Numbered from the stretch's first letter, positions 53,582-63,578 are shown. The stretch is DNA of 64,000 nucleotides from Planctomycetota bacterium (GCA_024230295.1 JAAERN010000032.1:1-64000); one strand, 5' to 3'. Notes: a model not told the origin generated them from the sequence alone. Numbers and translations are program-made.

Positions 53582-55588
53582 ATGGCTCTGAACTCTTTGT
53601 CAATTGGCTCAGACCATGGAGCACTCGATACCCTGCTGTGTATGGCGTCTGCACACAAGAAATCTGTCGGTGTTGACTTGCGGGTTCTTCCGAATGACGA
53701 GCCCCGCGAGATTGGCTGGGGACGCCGCTGGAAGTTGCGACTCTGGGTGCTGATCGCAGTGCAAGCAGCGATGGTGCTGCACATTCTCGTGTGGTGGATC
53801 GGTATTCCGTACGGGTGGAAGACGCTTTCTCCTGTCGAGCCGTCCGAGTCGATCGAAACTGTGTCCGAAGGAATCATCAACGCTGGCGCGATCTTTTTTG
53901 CGGTGGCTCTTCTGTCAACGGCTGTCCTTGGGCGTTGGTTTTGTGGCTGGGGTTGCCACGTTGTGCTGCTGCAGGACTGGTGTCTGAGACTGATGAGTCT
54001 GGGCGGGCTTCGGCCAAGGCTATTTCGCAGTCGCCTGCTGATGCTTGCACCGCTCATGCTTGCCCTCTACATGTTCGTCTGGCCGATTGCCTATCGGCTC
54101 ATCATCGCCAAATGGACGCGCCCCGATCTCCATTGGCCCGGCTTCAGATTGGAAATCCTGACGCGTGACCTCTGGGCATCGATGCCGGGAGTCGGTGTCG
54201 CGGTCGTGTTCCTCTTCTTGTGCGGCTTCGTTACGGTTTATGTGCTTGGTGCCAAGGGGTTTTGCACCTATGCCTGCCCGTACGGTGGCTTCTTTGCGCC
54301 GCTTGACCGTTTGGCATTTCGCCGCATTCACGTAGATGACTCATGTGAAGGGTGTGCGAAGTGCACGGCGGTATGCACGTCGAATGTTCGGGTTCATGAG
54401 CAGGTGGCTGCCTACGGCCAGATCATCGACATAGGGTGTATGAGAACAACGGATTGCATCGAAGCATGTCCGAACGACGCGCTATCAATGAGGTGGGGGG
54501 CGCCAGCGATTGGCGTGCGACTCCGAGAGGGCGGTCAAAAGCCTACGAGGCGATGGGATCTTACCTGGGCTGGTGAGATCACTTTGGCCATCCTGATGTT
54601 TGCATTCTTTCTGGCGTGGCGGGGCGCATACGGAATTGTGCCCATGCTTCTCTCGCTCGGTGCCGCATCGATCATGACTTGGGTGTGCTGGAAGTTATGG
54701 CGGCTCCTTCGTGACCAGAACACATCATTTCGTCGCAGCGTCCTCAAAAAGCACGGGCGCATGACTTCTCGCGGGGCGTGGTTCATCGCTTTCAGTGCCG
54801 TCCTGCTCCTTGCCACACTGCAAGCAGCGGCTTCACAGATCATCGGGGGCCGAGCAAATTGGCTTGCAACAGGCATACGCCAACGAATCGATTTTCAAGT
54901 TCGACCTGGGGAGGCACAGCTGTCCGGAGAGGATCAGGCCCGCGCGAGAGAGGCGATCGACTGGTATCGGCTGGCTGGGTCAATGACTCGCGGTGGGATT
55001 GGGCTGGGCGATGATCCCAACAATCTACTTGCCGCTGCTCGTCTTCATGCTCAACTCGGCGAGTTGGAACAATCCAGAGAGTTGATCCGGTTGATCCACA
55101 AACTTTCCAAGCCCAATCAGGATGTGGCGATCGAACAGTTCACACTGGAACTTGCGATCGAACGACCGCGGGAAGTCGCCAACTGGCTTGACGATACGCT
55201 GGTGGATCACATCGAGTGGTCACGCCTGCGAACAATGGCAATACAGTGGGCGTTGTCCCAGAGTGATCTCATGGCTGCAAGCCGTTTTTCGAGAGGTCCC
55301 GATACATGGAAATACGCGGCGCTGGCTGCGATCCGATCAGGCAAATTCCATGCTGCCGTGATTCAACTCAAGCGTTATGTCGCTGCTACGCCTGATGATG
55401 CACTTGGGTGGATTACGTTGGCAAGGGTTCAGTTGCAGTTGGGAAATATTCAAGAGGCCGACGCTGCCGCTACCGAAGCCACTCGAGCAAGTTCAATCAT
55501 GCCCGAGGAGGCGCAGGCGGATCTGGCAGCTGAGTTTGAGGCGTTTCGAAGAGCCCGCGCCGTACGTGGGCCTCAGATCGCGCCATGA
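53582..55588 (+). CDS. NapH/CcoG-like polyferredoxin membrane protein with TPR C-terminus
   Basis: A 668-residue fusion. Membrane helices span about 52-75, 100-125, 150-170 and 195-220, with the cysteine motifs FCGWGCH and FCTYACPYGG typical of NapH, NosR and CcoG. A ferredoxin part follows with CEGCAKCTAVC and CMRTTDCIEACP (two 4Fe-4S sites). After more helices (about 330-380 and 395-420), residues 450-660 form TPR-like helices in an apparently extracytoplasmic tail. This joins electron transfer with a protein-interaction scaffold. Start is 53582; ATG 53642 is an alternative. Its 3' end overlaps the facing ptsN by 16 bases. Confidence 0.8.
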   Translation: MALNSLSIGSDHGALDTLLCMASAHKKSVGVDLRVLPNDEPREIGWGRRWKLRLWVLIAVQAAMVLHILVWWIGIPYGWKTLSPVEPSESIETVSEGIINAGAIFFAVALLSTAVLGRWFCGWGCHVVLLQDWCLRLMSLGGLRPRLFRSRLLMLAPLMLALYMFVWPIAYRLIIAKWTRPDLHWPGFRLEILTRDLWASMPGVGVAVVFLFLCGFVTVYVLGAKGFCTYACPYGGFFAPLDRLAFRRIHVDDSCEGCAKCTAVCTSNVRVHEQVAAYGQIIDIGCMRTTDCIEACPNDALSMRWGAPAIGVRLREGGQKPTRRWDLTWAGEITLAILMFAFFLAWRGAYGIVPMLLSLGAASIMTWVCWKLWRLLRDQNTSFRRSVLKKHGRMTSRGAWFIAFSAVLLLATLQAAASQIIGGRANWLATGIRQRIDFQVRPGEAQLSGEDQARAREAIDWYRLAGSMTRGGIGLGDDPNNLLAAARLHAQLGELEQSRELIRLIHKLSKPNQDVAIEQFTLELAIERPREVANWLDDTLVDHIEWSRLRTMAIQWALSQSDLMAASRFSRGPDTWKYAALAAIRSGKFHAAVIQLKRYVAATPDDALGWITLARVQLQLGNIQEADAAATEATRASSIMPEEAQADLAAEFEAFRRARAVRGPQIAP

Positions 55589-56025
55589 AGTACTGCGGTC
55601 AGTTCCTCGGCCGACTTTGCTGAATAGGCCGCCTCTCTGGTGAGGCGATCACTGAGCAGCCGGCTGATACCACCGAGCACTTGAATGTGAGATGCGGTGT
55701 CCTCTGGTGGCGAGAGTACAAGTACGACAAGTTGCACCGGCTTCTGATCGAAGGATTGGAAGTCGATGGGAGTCGCCGGTCGGCCGATGGCCAGTACCAG
55801 GTGGTCGACGTACCGGCAGCGACCGTGTGGTACCGCGAGGCCCTCACCAATGCCGGTCGTCCGTTCCTGTTCACGCGTCCACGTCGTCTCGATGGCGCTC
55901 TCAGTGTCGGAAACGACACCTTGCGCCCCAAGCAGTTCGATGAGTTCCCGGATGGCCGAGAGCCTGTCTTCGGCACGAAGTGGCACCCGAATGACATCCG
56001 GAGAAATGAGTGTTTCGATCTGCAT
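55573..56025 (-). CDS. PTS EIIA domain protein, PtsN-like
   Basis: A 150-residue EIIA of the fructose/nitrogen type. The phosphoacceptor histidine is in GLAVPHGRCR (H67). It has no membrane or IIB domain, so it is likely regulatory like PtsN (EIIA-Ntr). The longer frame to 56253 runs into rsmB and is rejected; ATG 56025 fits the family N-terminus. It follows rsmB by 86 bases on the same strand. EI and HPr genes are not in the window. Confidence 0.88.
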   Translation of the reverse strand: MQIETLISPDVIRVPLRAEDRLSAIRELIELLGAQGVVSDTESAIETTWTREQERTTGIGEGLAVPHGRCRYVDHLVLAIGRPATPIDFQSFDQKPVQLVVLVLSPPEDTASHIQVLGGISRLLSDRLTREAAYSAKSAEELTAVLHGAI

Positions 56026-56111
56026 GGCTGAGGCTCCGCGAGCCGTCTGTCTGGCATGGGCCGGGACAGGCGAAGCGAGGAATGGTAGCGAGGATTGGGC
56101 TCGACCGGGCA

Positions 56112-57467
56112 TCAGCCGTGAGCGATTCTCGGCTTCCGGAGCAAGGCATGGAATCCGCCATCGCACCACTGGGATGGTGAATCCCCAGGGCCACCTTGCC
56201 CGGATTCTGCATGGGCTTGGGCGACTTCGAGGGCGTGCCACTGTGTGAGCCACTCCACTTGCCGCTGATTCTCATCGGGGTCGATGCTGCAGGTCGTCCA
56301 CAGAAGCGTGCCGCCCGGACTGAGAAGCGCCAAGGTGTCTGCTGCGATCTGCCGCTGCACGTCAACAAGCTTTTGGCGAGTTGCCGCATTCTGTCGGTGG
56401 CGGGCTTCGACGCGGCGTGCCAGAACGCCTGAGTTTGTGCAGGGGACGTCCAGTACAAGCAGGTCGGCGGTGCCAGCAAACCGGCCCAAATCCCGCGACT
56501 CGACCGCTTCGATGGATGGATGCTCGCCAGCGAGTTCGTGGAGATCTCGCATTCTGGCTGCCTGCGTATCCGAGGCGATGATTCTGGCGTCCGGATGCAT
56601 GGCCGCGAGTTGGCGAGTCTTGGTCCCTCGTCCCGCGCACGCATCGAGGATGAGTTGCGGTGCCAATGCCGAGGTTGCTGCGCACGAAGCAGCGGCAGTC
56701 GGGTCCTGCACAATGGCGTTGGGGAATTCCTGGAGGATGGCAAGAGGGGAAGTGCCCGGGGCCAACACATGAAACCCCGGTCGGTCATGCGGAAGCAGAG
56801 CTTCGTGGGGTCCGGCGCCGTGCAGGATGATCGGCGGCTGGGCCATTGCATGGAGCGCGAGGCGAAAGGCCTCCTGCTCGCCGTGGATCTCGATCATTCG
56901 TTTGAGCAGGGGCAGCCCACATCCGGTCTGAGAGGCGCGACGCGCGGCGGGATCAGTTCCAAAGACCGGTTCGTTGAGCGTCCACCCGGATCCATCGGAG
57001 CGAATGAGATGGTTTGGTTGATCCGGATCGGCCTGATCGATCCGCTCGCCTCGTAATCGTATGATCCGGCGGAGCACGGCATTGACGACGCCGGATGCTC
57101 GGCCTGCGGGGGTCGATCGGCACCACTGCACCGATTCACTCACGGCGGCGTGATCTGGAATGCGATCGAGCAAGAGCAGTTGGGCGGCTCCTGCGAGCAG
57201 CGATGCAACAATCGCAGGGTGCTGTGAGTCCCATGACCTGCTGAGCATCGGTTCGATGATGGTCTGCAGGGTCAACCATCGCGCCGTGACTTCCCGATCA
57301 ATCGCTGTTGCCAATCCGGCATCTCGCGGGCTGAGCTCGCTGACATCGATGGGATTGGGGAAGAGATCAGGAAAGCGCCCCGCCTTGGTTTCAAGGTGTG
57401 GCATCGCTACAGCGCGGGCAGGGCTGACCCCAGCGCCGCGGGTCGAGGTCGTCTTTGACTCAGACAC
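56112..57467 (-). CDS. rsmB: 16S rRNA m5C967 methyltransferase RsmB-like
   Basis: A 451-residue RNA cytosine-5 methyltransferase with an N-terminal NusB-like domain (about 15-150, including [15 protein letters not shown]) and a C-terminal catalytic domain. The SAM motif is [15 protein letters not shown]; the two catalytic cysteines are C343 in DVPCTNSG and C393 in [11 protein letters not shown]. The domain pair favours RsmB. The GTG at 57467 overlaps the end of metK by 8 bases; ATG 57404 is a less likely start because it would cut the NusB domain. Confidence 0.9.
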   Translation of the reverse strand: MSESKTTSTRGAGVSPARAVAMPHLETKAGRFPDLFPNPIDVSELSPRDAGLATAIDREVTARWLTLQTIIEPMLSRSWDSQHPAIVASLLAGAAQLLLLDRIPDHAAVSESVQWCRSTPAGRASGVVNAVLRRIIRLRGERIDQADPDQPNHLIRSDGSGWTLNEPVFGTDPAARRASQTGCGLPLLKRMIEIHGEQEAFRLALHAMAQPPIILHGAGPHEALLPHDRPGFHVLAPGTSPLAILQEFPNAIVQDPTAAASCAATSALAPQLILDACAGRGTKTRQLAAMHPDARIIASDTQAARMRDLHELAGEHPSIEAVESRDLGRFAGTADLLVLDVPCTNSGVLARRVEARHRQNAATRQKLVDVQRQIAADTLALLSPGGTLLWTTCSIDPDENQRQVEWLTQWHALEVAQAHAESGQGGPGDSPSQWCDGGFHALLRKPRIAHG

Positions 57468-58662
57468 CGGCAGAATGGGCAGCGACTGCTTTTTGTAGCG
57501 CCTCCACCTTGTCCGTGCGTTCCCACGTGAATGTGCCGGGCTCGCCTTCGTCAGGCTTCCGACCAAAGTGGCCATGGGCGGCCGTAGTCCCGTAGATCGG
57601 CCTGAGAAGGTCGAGTGACTTGATGATTCCAGCTGGCGTCAACGAGAATGTCTCGGCAATGGCGTCGGCGATGGTGCTCTCGGGAACCGTCGCGGTGCCT
57701 TGGCAGTCCACGTGGATCGATGTGGGCTTGGCGACCCCGATGGCATAAGAGAGTTGCACCTCACACGCCTCGGCCAATCCGGCCGCTACAACGTTCTTCG
57801 CAATGTAGCGAGCCATATACGCGGCACTTCGATCAACTTTGCTTGGGTCCTTGCCAGAGAAGGCGCCACCGCCGTGCCGGCCGCGCCCGCCGTATGTATC
57901 GACAATGATATTGCGGCCGGTCAGTCCGCAATCTCCAAGCGGGCCACCAACTTCAAACTTGCCAGTCGGGTTGACGAGGACGTTGATGTCATTGTGCCAC
58001 CAAGAGCCGAGCACCGGCTTGACGATGAGTTCGTTGACTGCGGATGCCAGGCCGTCATGGTCATTGCTCCACTCGGGTCCATGCTGTGTACTGAGTACGA
58101 CGGTTTCGACTGACTCGGGCGTCAGGCCGTTGTACTGAACTGTGACTTGCGATTTGGCATCCGGACGCAGATGTGGAATGCCACCGCTGCGTCGCACTTC
58201 GGCATGCCGCGCGACGAGTTGGTGACTCAGATCAATTGGAAGCGGCATGAGGGACTCGGTTTCATTGCACGCAAATCCAAACATGAGCCCCTGATCTCCG
58301 GCACCCTGCTCTTCGTGCAGTCCGGCACCAGTGTTGACGCCTTGCGCGATATCGGGGGACTGCTTGTCGAGCGTTACCATGACGGCGCATGAGTCGGCGT
58401 CGAAGCCCATGCGAGCATCGGTGTAGCCGATGCGGCGAGCAGTGTCTCGAACGACCTTGGGAATATCCACGTAGCCATCGCATGTCACTTCGCCAGCAAT
58501 GACCGCCAAACCTGTGGTGACCATCGTCTCGCATGCGACGCGAGAGTTTGGATCTACCTTCAGCATGGCGTCGAGGATGGCGTCTGAAATCTGATCGGCC
58601 ATCTTGTCGGGATGCCCCATCGAGACAGACTCAGATGTGAACATGTACTTGCGATTGCTCAT
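57460..58662 (-). CDS. metK: S-adenosylmethionine synthetase MetK
   Basis: MetK makes S-adenosylmethionine from ATP and methionine. The 400-residue protein has [25 protein letters not shown] and the ATP loop [23 protein letters not shown] lies 8 bases before ATG 58662; the longer frame to 58800 crosses the divergent promoter region. Several SAM-dependent enzymes (MoaA, HpnH, RsmB, the lipid methyltransferase) lie in this window. No SAM riboswitch is visible in the leader. Confidence 0.97.
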   Translation of the reverse strand: MSNRKYMFTSESVSMGHPDKMADQISDAILDAMLKVDPNSRVACETMVTTGLAVIAGEVTCDGYVDIPKVVRDTARRIGYTDARMGFDADSCAVMVTLDKQSPDIAQGVNTGAGLHEEQGAGDQGLMFGFACNETESLMPLPIDLSHQLVARHAEVRRSGGIPHLRPDAKSQVTVQYNGLTPESVETVVLSTQHGPEWSNDHDGLASAVNELIVKPVLGSWWHNDINVLVNPTGKFEVGGPLGDCGLTGRNIIVDTYGGRGRHGGGAFSGKDPSKVDRSAAYMARYIAKNVVAAGLAEACEVQLSYAIGVAKPTSIHVDCQGTATVPESTIADAIAETFSLTPAGIIKSLDLLRPIYGTTAAHGHFGRKPDEGEPGTFTWERTDKVEALQKAVAAHSAGV

Positions 58663-58725
58663 GAGAACTCCTGGCGACAAAAGGATGTGTCCGACGCTGA
58701 TATCAGGCACCGGATGAAGCCGACT

Positions 58726-58731
58726 ATTGTA
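58726..58731 (-). promoter_or_regulatory. Candidate -10 box for metK
   Basis: On the minus strand TACAAT (58731-58726) lies 64 bases before the metK ATG, giving a leader of about 55 bases. The -35 at the right distance is not recognisable. A perfect CCTCC-TTC-GGAGG hairpin (about 58754-58766) lies just upstream on both strands. Confidence 0.4.
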
Positions 58732-58798
58732 CTCCACCATGCCTTCCTGCGGTCCTCCTTCGGAGGTCGTAGAATCCGCATGCGGAGGGTTTGGCCAC

Positions 58799-59281
58799 AT
58801 GGATGTTCAGATGACGCTCTCTCGAATCCTTATCGGTGAGATGAGTGATGCGCAGCTCATTGAGCTCTCGGAAATAGACGGCGATCGCCGGTTTCCGATT
58901 GTCATCGGTATCTCTGAAGCCTTCGCCATTGAGCGGCGGATCAAAGGAATTCCGCTTCCTCGGCCGCTCACACACGAGCTTCTCTCCTCGGTCATTGTCT
59001 CTCTGGGGGCACGGCTGAGTCGCGTGGTGATTCACGATCTCAGCGAGGGCACCTTCTACGCCATGCTGTGCTTTGAGCAGCGGGGCGAGGAGATTCAGGT
59101 GGACGCCCGGCCTTCCGATGCCATCGCGCTTGCCGTTGGTGCCGATGTACCGATCTTCGTCAGTGAGTCTGTCCTCGAAGTGATCGAGCAGGATGGGTCG
59201 CTACCGGATCTTGATGTGCCGCACGAAGACGATGAAGATGACGAACAACATCCGTTCGAGGGGGGACAGGAGTGGTCTTGA
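58799..59281 (+). CDS. Bifunctional nuclease (BFN/DUF151) domain protein
   Basis: A 160-residue protein of the BFN family, related to plant and bacterial nucleases of uncertain role. Typical segments are [29 protein letters not shown] and [20 protein letters not shown]. The end is strongly acidic ([10 protein letters not shown]). The start is ATG 58799; the longer frame from 58727 is rejected. The next gene, truD, begins inside its last codons. Confidence 0.88.
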   Translation: MDVQMTLSRILIGEMSDAQLIELSEIDGDRRFPIVIGISEAFAIERRIKGIPLPRPLTHELLSSVIVSLGARLSRVVIHDLSEGTFYAMLCFEQRGEEIQVDARPSDAIALAVGADVPIFVSESVLEVIEQDGSLPDLDVPHEDDEDDEQHPFEGGQEWS

Positions 59282-60438
59282 CAGGCACTCCAGAGCCATC
59301 CATTCGCGAGCGGCCTGAAGACTTTCTCGTCGAGGAGTTGACGCGGTTTGAGCCATCCGGTGACGGAGGCCACATCGCGATGTGGATTCAGCGTCGTGGA
59401 CTCGATCACCGAAACATGGTTCGCCGTGTGGCGCGGGGGTTTGGTGTTCCGCAGTCAGCGGTTGGTTGGGCTGGTATGAAGGACCGCCAAGCGGTGACCC
59501 TTCAGTGGATCACGGTGAAGGCCAAGGAGGACCGCAGCTCTTCGCTCGACTCAGAAGATCTGCGAGTGGTGCATTCCGCACGCCATGCCCGAGGCCTTCG
59601 CCTCGGGCAGCTGACCGGGAATAGATTCATAATCCGAATCCGCAACCTCGACCCCACAGCTGCGCCGAGGATCTTCCGGAAGCTCAACACTTTGGCAAAT
59701 ACCGGCTTGCCGAATAGGTTCATGTCGCAGCGGTTTGGATACCGCGGCGCCAATCATGTGCTTGGCGGCTGCTTGCTCCAGAAGGACTGGAGCGGACTTC
59801 TTCGGTGCTGGCTCGGAACAGACGGACCGCCCTGGCCGGAAGCGGAGGAGCGTCGCCGAGTTCACTTCGAACGAGGCGAACTGGATGAGGCAGCCGCAGC
59901 TTGGCCACCGTCCTGGCAGGCGGAGCGCCGGGCTCTCGAACGGCTCGCCCAAGGTGCTACGCCCGAGGCGGTCGTGCTGGACGTGCGACGCGCTGTCAGC
60001 CGGATCTGGACCGATGCATGGCAGTCCGCCATTTTCAACGATGTGCTTGATCATCGCGTTGCAAATGGGACGATCTCGCAGATCAGCGAAGGCGATATCT
60101 CGTGGAGCCATGAACGATTTCTGGGCGAGGTCGACGCAGCCGGGCCGGTCGATGTGCCGACCGGACCACTGTGGGGACGCCGCATGCGGCGAGCATCCGG
60201 AGTGGTGGATGAGGCAGAGGTCGAAGCATTACACCGATGTGGGCAGTCCGTGGGCCTTCTTGAGGAGCGCGGTATGCCGCGAGGTAACCGGCGGCCATTG
60301 CTGGTGCCGGTCGGCGCGCCTCGGTGCGAGTCGGGATTCGATGACCATGGCGCGTATGTCGAAGTTGGCTTCGAGCTGGCGAAGGGCTGCTATGCCACGG
60401 CTGTGATTGATGAACTCATGGGCTCCGCCGCGACTTGA
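59272..60438 (+). CDS. truD: tRNA pseudouridine(13) synthase TruD family
   Basis: TruD makes pseudouridine at tRNA position 13. The 388-residue protein has the catalytic motif GWAGMKDRQAVTLQW (D71), PEDFLVEEL near the start and NRFMSQRFGYRGANH with FNDVLDHR further on. The GTG at 59272 overlaps the previous gene's end by 10 bases. It converges on tadA and overlaps its 3' end by 23 bases. Confidence 0.92.
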   Translation: MVLTGTPEPSIRERPEDFLVEELTRFEPSGDGGHIAMWIQRRGLDHRNMVRRVARGFGVPQSAVGWAGMKDRQAVTLQWITVKAKEDRSSSLDSEDLRVVHSARHARGLRLGQLTGNRFIIRIRNLDPTAAPRIFRKLNTLANTGLPNRFMSQRFGYRGANHVLGGCLLQKDWSGLLRCWLGTDGPPWPEAEERRRVHFERGELDEAAAAWPPSWQAERRALERLAQGATPEAVVLDVRRAVSRIWTDAWQSAIFNDVLDHRVANGTISQISEGDISWSHERFLGEVDAAGPVDVPTGPLWGRRMRRASGVVDEAEVEALHRCGQSVGLLEERGMPRGNRRPLLVPVGAPRCESGFDDHGAYVEVGFELAKGCYATAVIDELMGSAAT

Positions 60439-60883
60439 AGAATCGACGAAGTAGTTCGGCACATTCGTCGGCAAGCACGCCACCCGTTCCCTCGAGGCGG
60501 TGGTTCAGCCTTGGGTCTGCATGGATCTCGTAGAGTGAACGGCAGGCGCCGGCCTTGGCGTCGTCGGCGCCCCAGACAACGCGGTTCAGCCGAGCGTTCA
60601 CCATTGCTCCTGCGCACATAGGGCAGGGCTCGAGGGTGACTGCCATGGCACACTCATGCAGTCTCCACATTCCAAGCCGCGCGCCCGCGGCTCGCATGGC
60701 GACGACTTCGGCGTGCGCGGTCGGATCGTTGTCGATTTCGCGACGGTTGGCGCCCTCGCCCAGGATTTCATCGCCCCGGTAGATGACGGCACCAACGGGG
60801 ATATCGCCACGTTCAGCGGCTTCCTCCGCGAGTTCGATGGCCCGTTGCATCATCCTGACATCGAGCCCGGAGGCATCCGTCAT
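60416..60883 (-). CDS. tadA: tRNA-specific adenosine deaminase TadA
   Basis: TadA deaminates adenosine 34 of tRNA-Arg(ACG) to inosine. The 155-residue protein has the zinc site HAEV (H57, E59) and PCPMC (C87, C90), and the family tail ELLRRFFKSRR. The ATG overlaps the TGA of tatC as ATGA. It is the last gene of a three-gene unit with the DnaJ-like and tatC genes. Confidence 0.95.
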   Translation of the reverse strand: MTDASGLDVRMMQRAIELAEEAAERGDIPVGAVIYRGDEILGEGANRREIDNDPTAHAEVVAMRAAGARLGMWRLHECAMAVTLEPCPMCAGAMVNARLNRVVWGADDAKAGACRSLYEIHADPRLNHRLEGTGGVLADECAELLRRFFKSRRSP

Positions 60884-61884
60884 GCCGCTTCGTCCCCATC
60901 ACGCTGCTGTTTTCCGACGATTCGATCGACCGGAAGTGTTGCAACCAACACAATCCCAAACTCATACAGGGCATACAGCGGAACGAGCATGAGAAGCATC
61001 GAGAATGCGTCGGCCGGTGTGGTAATTGCCGAGACCATGGCGCAGACAAGGAACGCCCACTTTCGCTTACCGCGCAGCATCGGCGCATTGAGTAGTCCCA
61101 GCCAGCCTCCGAGCAAAAGTACCAGCGGAAGTTGGAAGGCCAATGACACGCCCAGCAGCAGGGCCAATACGAAGTTCACGTAGGACGAGAGTTGAAACAC
61201 TTGCGTGACAGCACTTCGGCCCTGCAGTGGAGTCTGAAGAATTTGAACGTGATCCGGTGCATCCGACTGTACGGCAATGCGCAGCGTCGTCCCATCGGCA
61301 CTTACCCAGAATTGACCGGGCACCGCAGTTTCGGGAGGCTTCTCAAGAATTGGTATGACCAGCGCCGAGTCGGCCCCGGTCGCGGCAGGAATCAGTTGCG
61401 GCGGCACGTCGACGCCGCGCGTGATGAGCATGAGCACCTGCAGCATCAACGGAAGCATGACAAAGTACATGACGGCGATACCGACAAGTGTCAGGATGCC
61501 GCTTCCTGGAAGCAGCAGATATACAAATCGGCGTTCGCGGGGATACAGCCCCGGTCCGACGAAGAGCCATGCTTGCCAAAGTAGCCAGGGCAGTGACAGC
61601 ACCAGTGCCAGTACGACGCTGAGTTTCAATTCGAGCATCAAGAACTCGGGGGGGCTCAGAACCTGCACTTCCGGCGGAAAGCCCCACGCAAGTTGAACGC
61701 GCTGCAAGGGAAGAAGCAGCCATTCGATCAGAATGTGCGCAGCGAAGAAGATCAGAATCGAGAGCGGCAGCGGCACAATAATCGCTGCAATGACGCGTCG
61801 GCGAAGTTCCTCAAGATGATCGCCAAGACTCATCGTGTAGTCCGAGGGATCTTTGGGAAGTCGTACTTGTCGTTCGTCAGCCAT
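60880..61884 (-). CDS. tatC: Twin-arginine translocase subunit TatC with enlarged periplasmic loop
   Basis: TatC binds twin-arginine signals and, with TatA/B, exports folded proteins. The 334-residue protein has the conserved N-terminal DHLEELRRR and six membrane helices. Between helices 3 and 4 a segment of about 75 residues (about 156-230, with AATGADSALVIPILEKPPE) replaces the short loop of E. coli TatC, which makes the protein about 75 residues longer than E. coli TatC. The ATG overlaps the dnaJ-like stop as TGATG. tatA/B are not visible here. Confidence 0.93.
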   Translation of the reverse strand: MADERQVRLPKDPSDYTMSLGDHLEELRRRVIAAIIVPLPLSILIFFAAHILIEWLLLPLQRVQLAWGFPPEVQVLSPPEFLMLELKLSVVLALVLSLPWLLWQAWLFVGPGLYPRERRFVYLLLPGSGILTLVGIAVMYFVMLPLMLQVLMLITRGVDVPPQLIPAATGADSALVIPILEKPPETAVPGQFWVSADGTTLRIAVQSDAPDHVQILQTPLQGRSAVTQVFQLSSYVNFVLALLLGVSLAFQLPLVLLLGGWLGLLNAPMLRGKRKWAFLVCAMVSAITTPADAFSMLLMLVPLYALYEFGIVLVATLPVDRIVGKQQRDGDEAA

Positions 61885-62828
61885 CAGGGATCGGTTCTTG
61901 CTGGAGCCGTCTCAACGCCCGGCGTATCGAGCCTCGGGTCGGGGAGCGCCGATTGAATTGCTTCGAGATGTGTGCGGACATCATCCGATACGTCGCTCGG
62001 CGCGACAATTTGAACGACGGCGTAGAGGTCACCCGGGTCGCCATTTGGCCGCGTAATTCCCTGTCCGCGAATTCGCAGACGAGTGCCTGACGAACTGCCA
62101 GGAGGAATTCGAACGGTCACCGAGCCTTTCATGAGTGATACGTTCACACTCGTTCCGATCGCAGCTTCTGCGATGGTGATTGGGATATCGACCAGAAGGT
62201 CGGCCCCCTGACGTGTGAAGTAGGGGTGGCCGCCCACATGAATAGTGACAATCAAATCTCCACGATCGCCTCCAGCGGATCCGGCACCGCCGCGGCCTCG
62301 GAGGCGAAGTTTCGCACCGTCATCGATTCCTGCTGGAATCTGCACATCGAACTTTGTGCCGTCATCCAAATCAACATGTTCGGTTCCACCCAGCGCGGCC
62401 GTTCGAAATGTGACGGTGATCGTTCTGGTCTGATCTATTCCACGCCGTGGGGCAGGGCGGCTCGTCCCGCGGCCCTGTTGGCCGAACCCTCCAGGGGCTG
62501 CGCCTCCGCCGAACATTTGCTCGAAGATGTCACTGAACTCGGATGGATCGACCTGCTGGCCTCCCCATCCGCCACCAACCCCCCCGGCACCCGTCGAAGC
62601 CCCGGGCCCCCCGACGCGGCCGAACCGGTCGTATGCGGCTCGCTTCTCAGTATCTGAGAGGACTTCGTAGGCCTCTTGGACCTCAGCGAACTTCTTGTCA
62701 GCATCCGCCTCGGTGCTGACGTCTGGATGGTGTGTTCGCGCAAGTTTGCGGTAGGCCGTGCGGATTTCATCATCCGTGGCTGTACGGGGAATGCCGAGTA
62801 CTTCGTATGGATCTCGCTCAAGGGACAT
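61884..62828 (-). CDS. DnaJ/CbpA-type co-chaperone without zinc finger
   Basis: A 314-residue class B J-protein. The J-domain occupies about 7-70 with the HPD motif (H34-P35-D36), followed by a Gly/Phe-rich linker (about 75-125) and the DnaJ C-terminal substrate-binding domains (about 135-290, with VQIPAGIDDGAKLRLRG and VRIPPGSSSGTRLRIRG). There are no CXXCXGXG repeats, so it is CbpA-like rather than DnaJ. It starts the unit with tatC and tadA, and may assist folding before Tat export, which is inference. Confidence 0.9.
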   Translation of the reverse strand: MSLERDPYEVLGIPRTATDDEIRTAYRKLARTHHPDVSTEADADKKFAEVQEAYEVLSDTEKRAAYDRFGRVGGPGASTGAGGVGGGWGGQQVDPSEFSDIFEQMFGGGAAPGGFGQQGRGTSRPAPRRGIDQTRTITVTFRTAALGGTEHVDLDDGTKFDVQIPAGIDDGAKLRLRGRGGAGSAGGDRGDLIVTIHVGGHPYFTRQGADLLVDIPITIAEAAIGTSVNVSLMKGSVTVRIPPGSSSGTRLRIRGQGITRPNGDPGDLYAVVQIVAPSDVSDDVRTHLEAIQSALPDPRLDTPGVETAPARTDP

Positions 62829-62885
62829 GGGAATGGCAGGATATCTCAGCGAGGCAGTGCTGTTGGTTCAGGTAATCTCTATGGG

Positions 62886-63578
62886 ATGAAGTCCACGCCA
62901 GCGGTCGTACTTGTCTCAGGAGGATTGGATTCTGCCACCGTGCTCGCCTTGGCAGCCCGTGATCATCCCTCCATGATTGCCCTGACCTTCGAGTATGGGC
63001 AACGGCACTCCCACGAACTCTCGTGTGCGGCGTCGATCTGCCGGAATCAGGGCGTGAGCGACCATCGAGTCATTCCACTCGATGCCTCGCTGCTCGCGGG
63101 CTCGGCTCTGACGGGAGGTGGTGAAATCCCGCGACCTGAGTCGATCGAGGTGATCGGATCGACAATTCCGGACACCTATGTGCCTGCGAGGAATACAGTC
63201 TTTCTTTCAATGGCATTGGCTGTGGCTGAAATCGCCGGGGCTGCGGACATCTACATTGGAGCCAATGCGATCGACTTCAGCGGATACCCCGACTGCCGAC
63301 CTGAGTTCATTTCGGCGTTCCAAACCATGGCGAGGCTCGCAACCAAGTGCGGCGTCGAGGGCGTGCCGCTGTCAATCATGACGCCACTGATCAATATGAC
63401 CAAGGCGGAAATCATTCAGTGCGGTATTGACATGGGCGTCGATTATTCGATGACCAGCAGTTGTTACGATCCAAGTGACTCTGGCCAGCCGTGTGGTTCG
63501 TGTGAGTCGTGTCTGCTTCGAGCCGAGGGATTCGCTGAGGCGGGTGTCGTGGATCCGCTTGTGGGAGCCAGTGTATGA
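62886..63578 (+). CDS. queC: 7-cyano-7-deazaguanine synthase QueC
   Basis: QueC makes preQ0 from CDG with ATP and ammonia, on the way to queuosine. The 230-residue protein has the ATP PP-loop SGGLDSAT and the zinc cysteines C193, C203, C206 and C209 in SSCYDP to CGSCESC. ATG 62886 is the likely start; the frame is open upstream to 62676 but overlaps the J-protein region antisense. The spacer of about 60 bases is too short to hold a recognisable preQ1 riboswitch. Other queuosine genes are not in view. Confidence 0.95.
   Translation: MKSTPAVVLVSGGLDSATVLALAARDHPSMIALTFEYGQRHSHELSCAASICRNQGVSDHRVIPLDASLLAGSALTGGGEIPRPESIEVIGSTIPDTYVPARNTVFLSMALAVAEIAGAADIYIGANAIDFSGYPDCRPEFISAFQTMARLATKCGVEGVPLSIMTPLINMTKAEIIQCGIDMGVDYSMTSSCYDPSDSGQPCGSCESCLLRAEGFAEAGVVDPLVGASV

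Noticed and set aside
58663-58798. SAM riboswitch upstream of metK
   Set aside because: The leader is about 55 bases and lacks the conserved SAM aptamer helices.
62829-62885. preQ1 riboswitch upstream of queC
   Set aside because: The spacer has no C-rich loop and A-rich tail arrangement that would support it.
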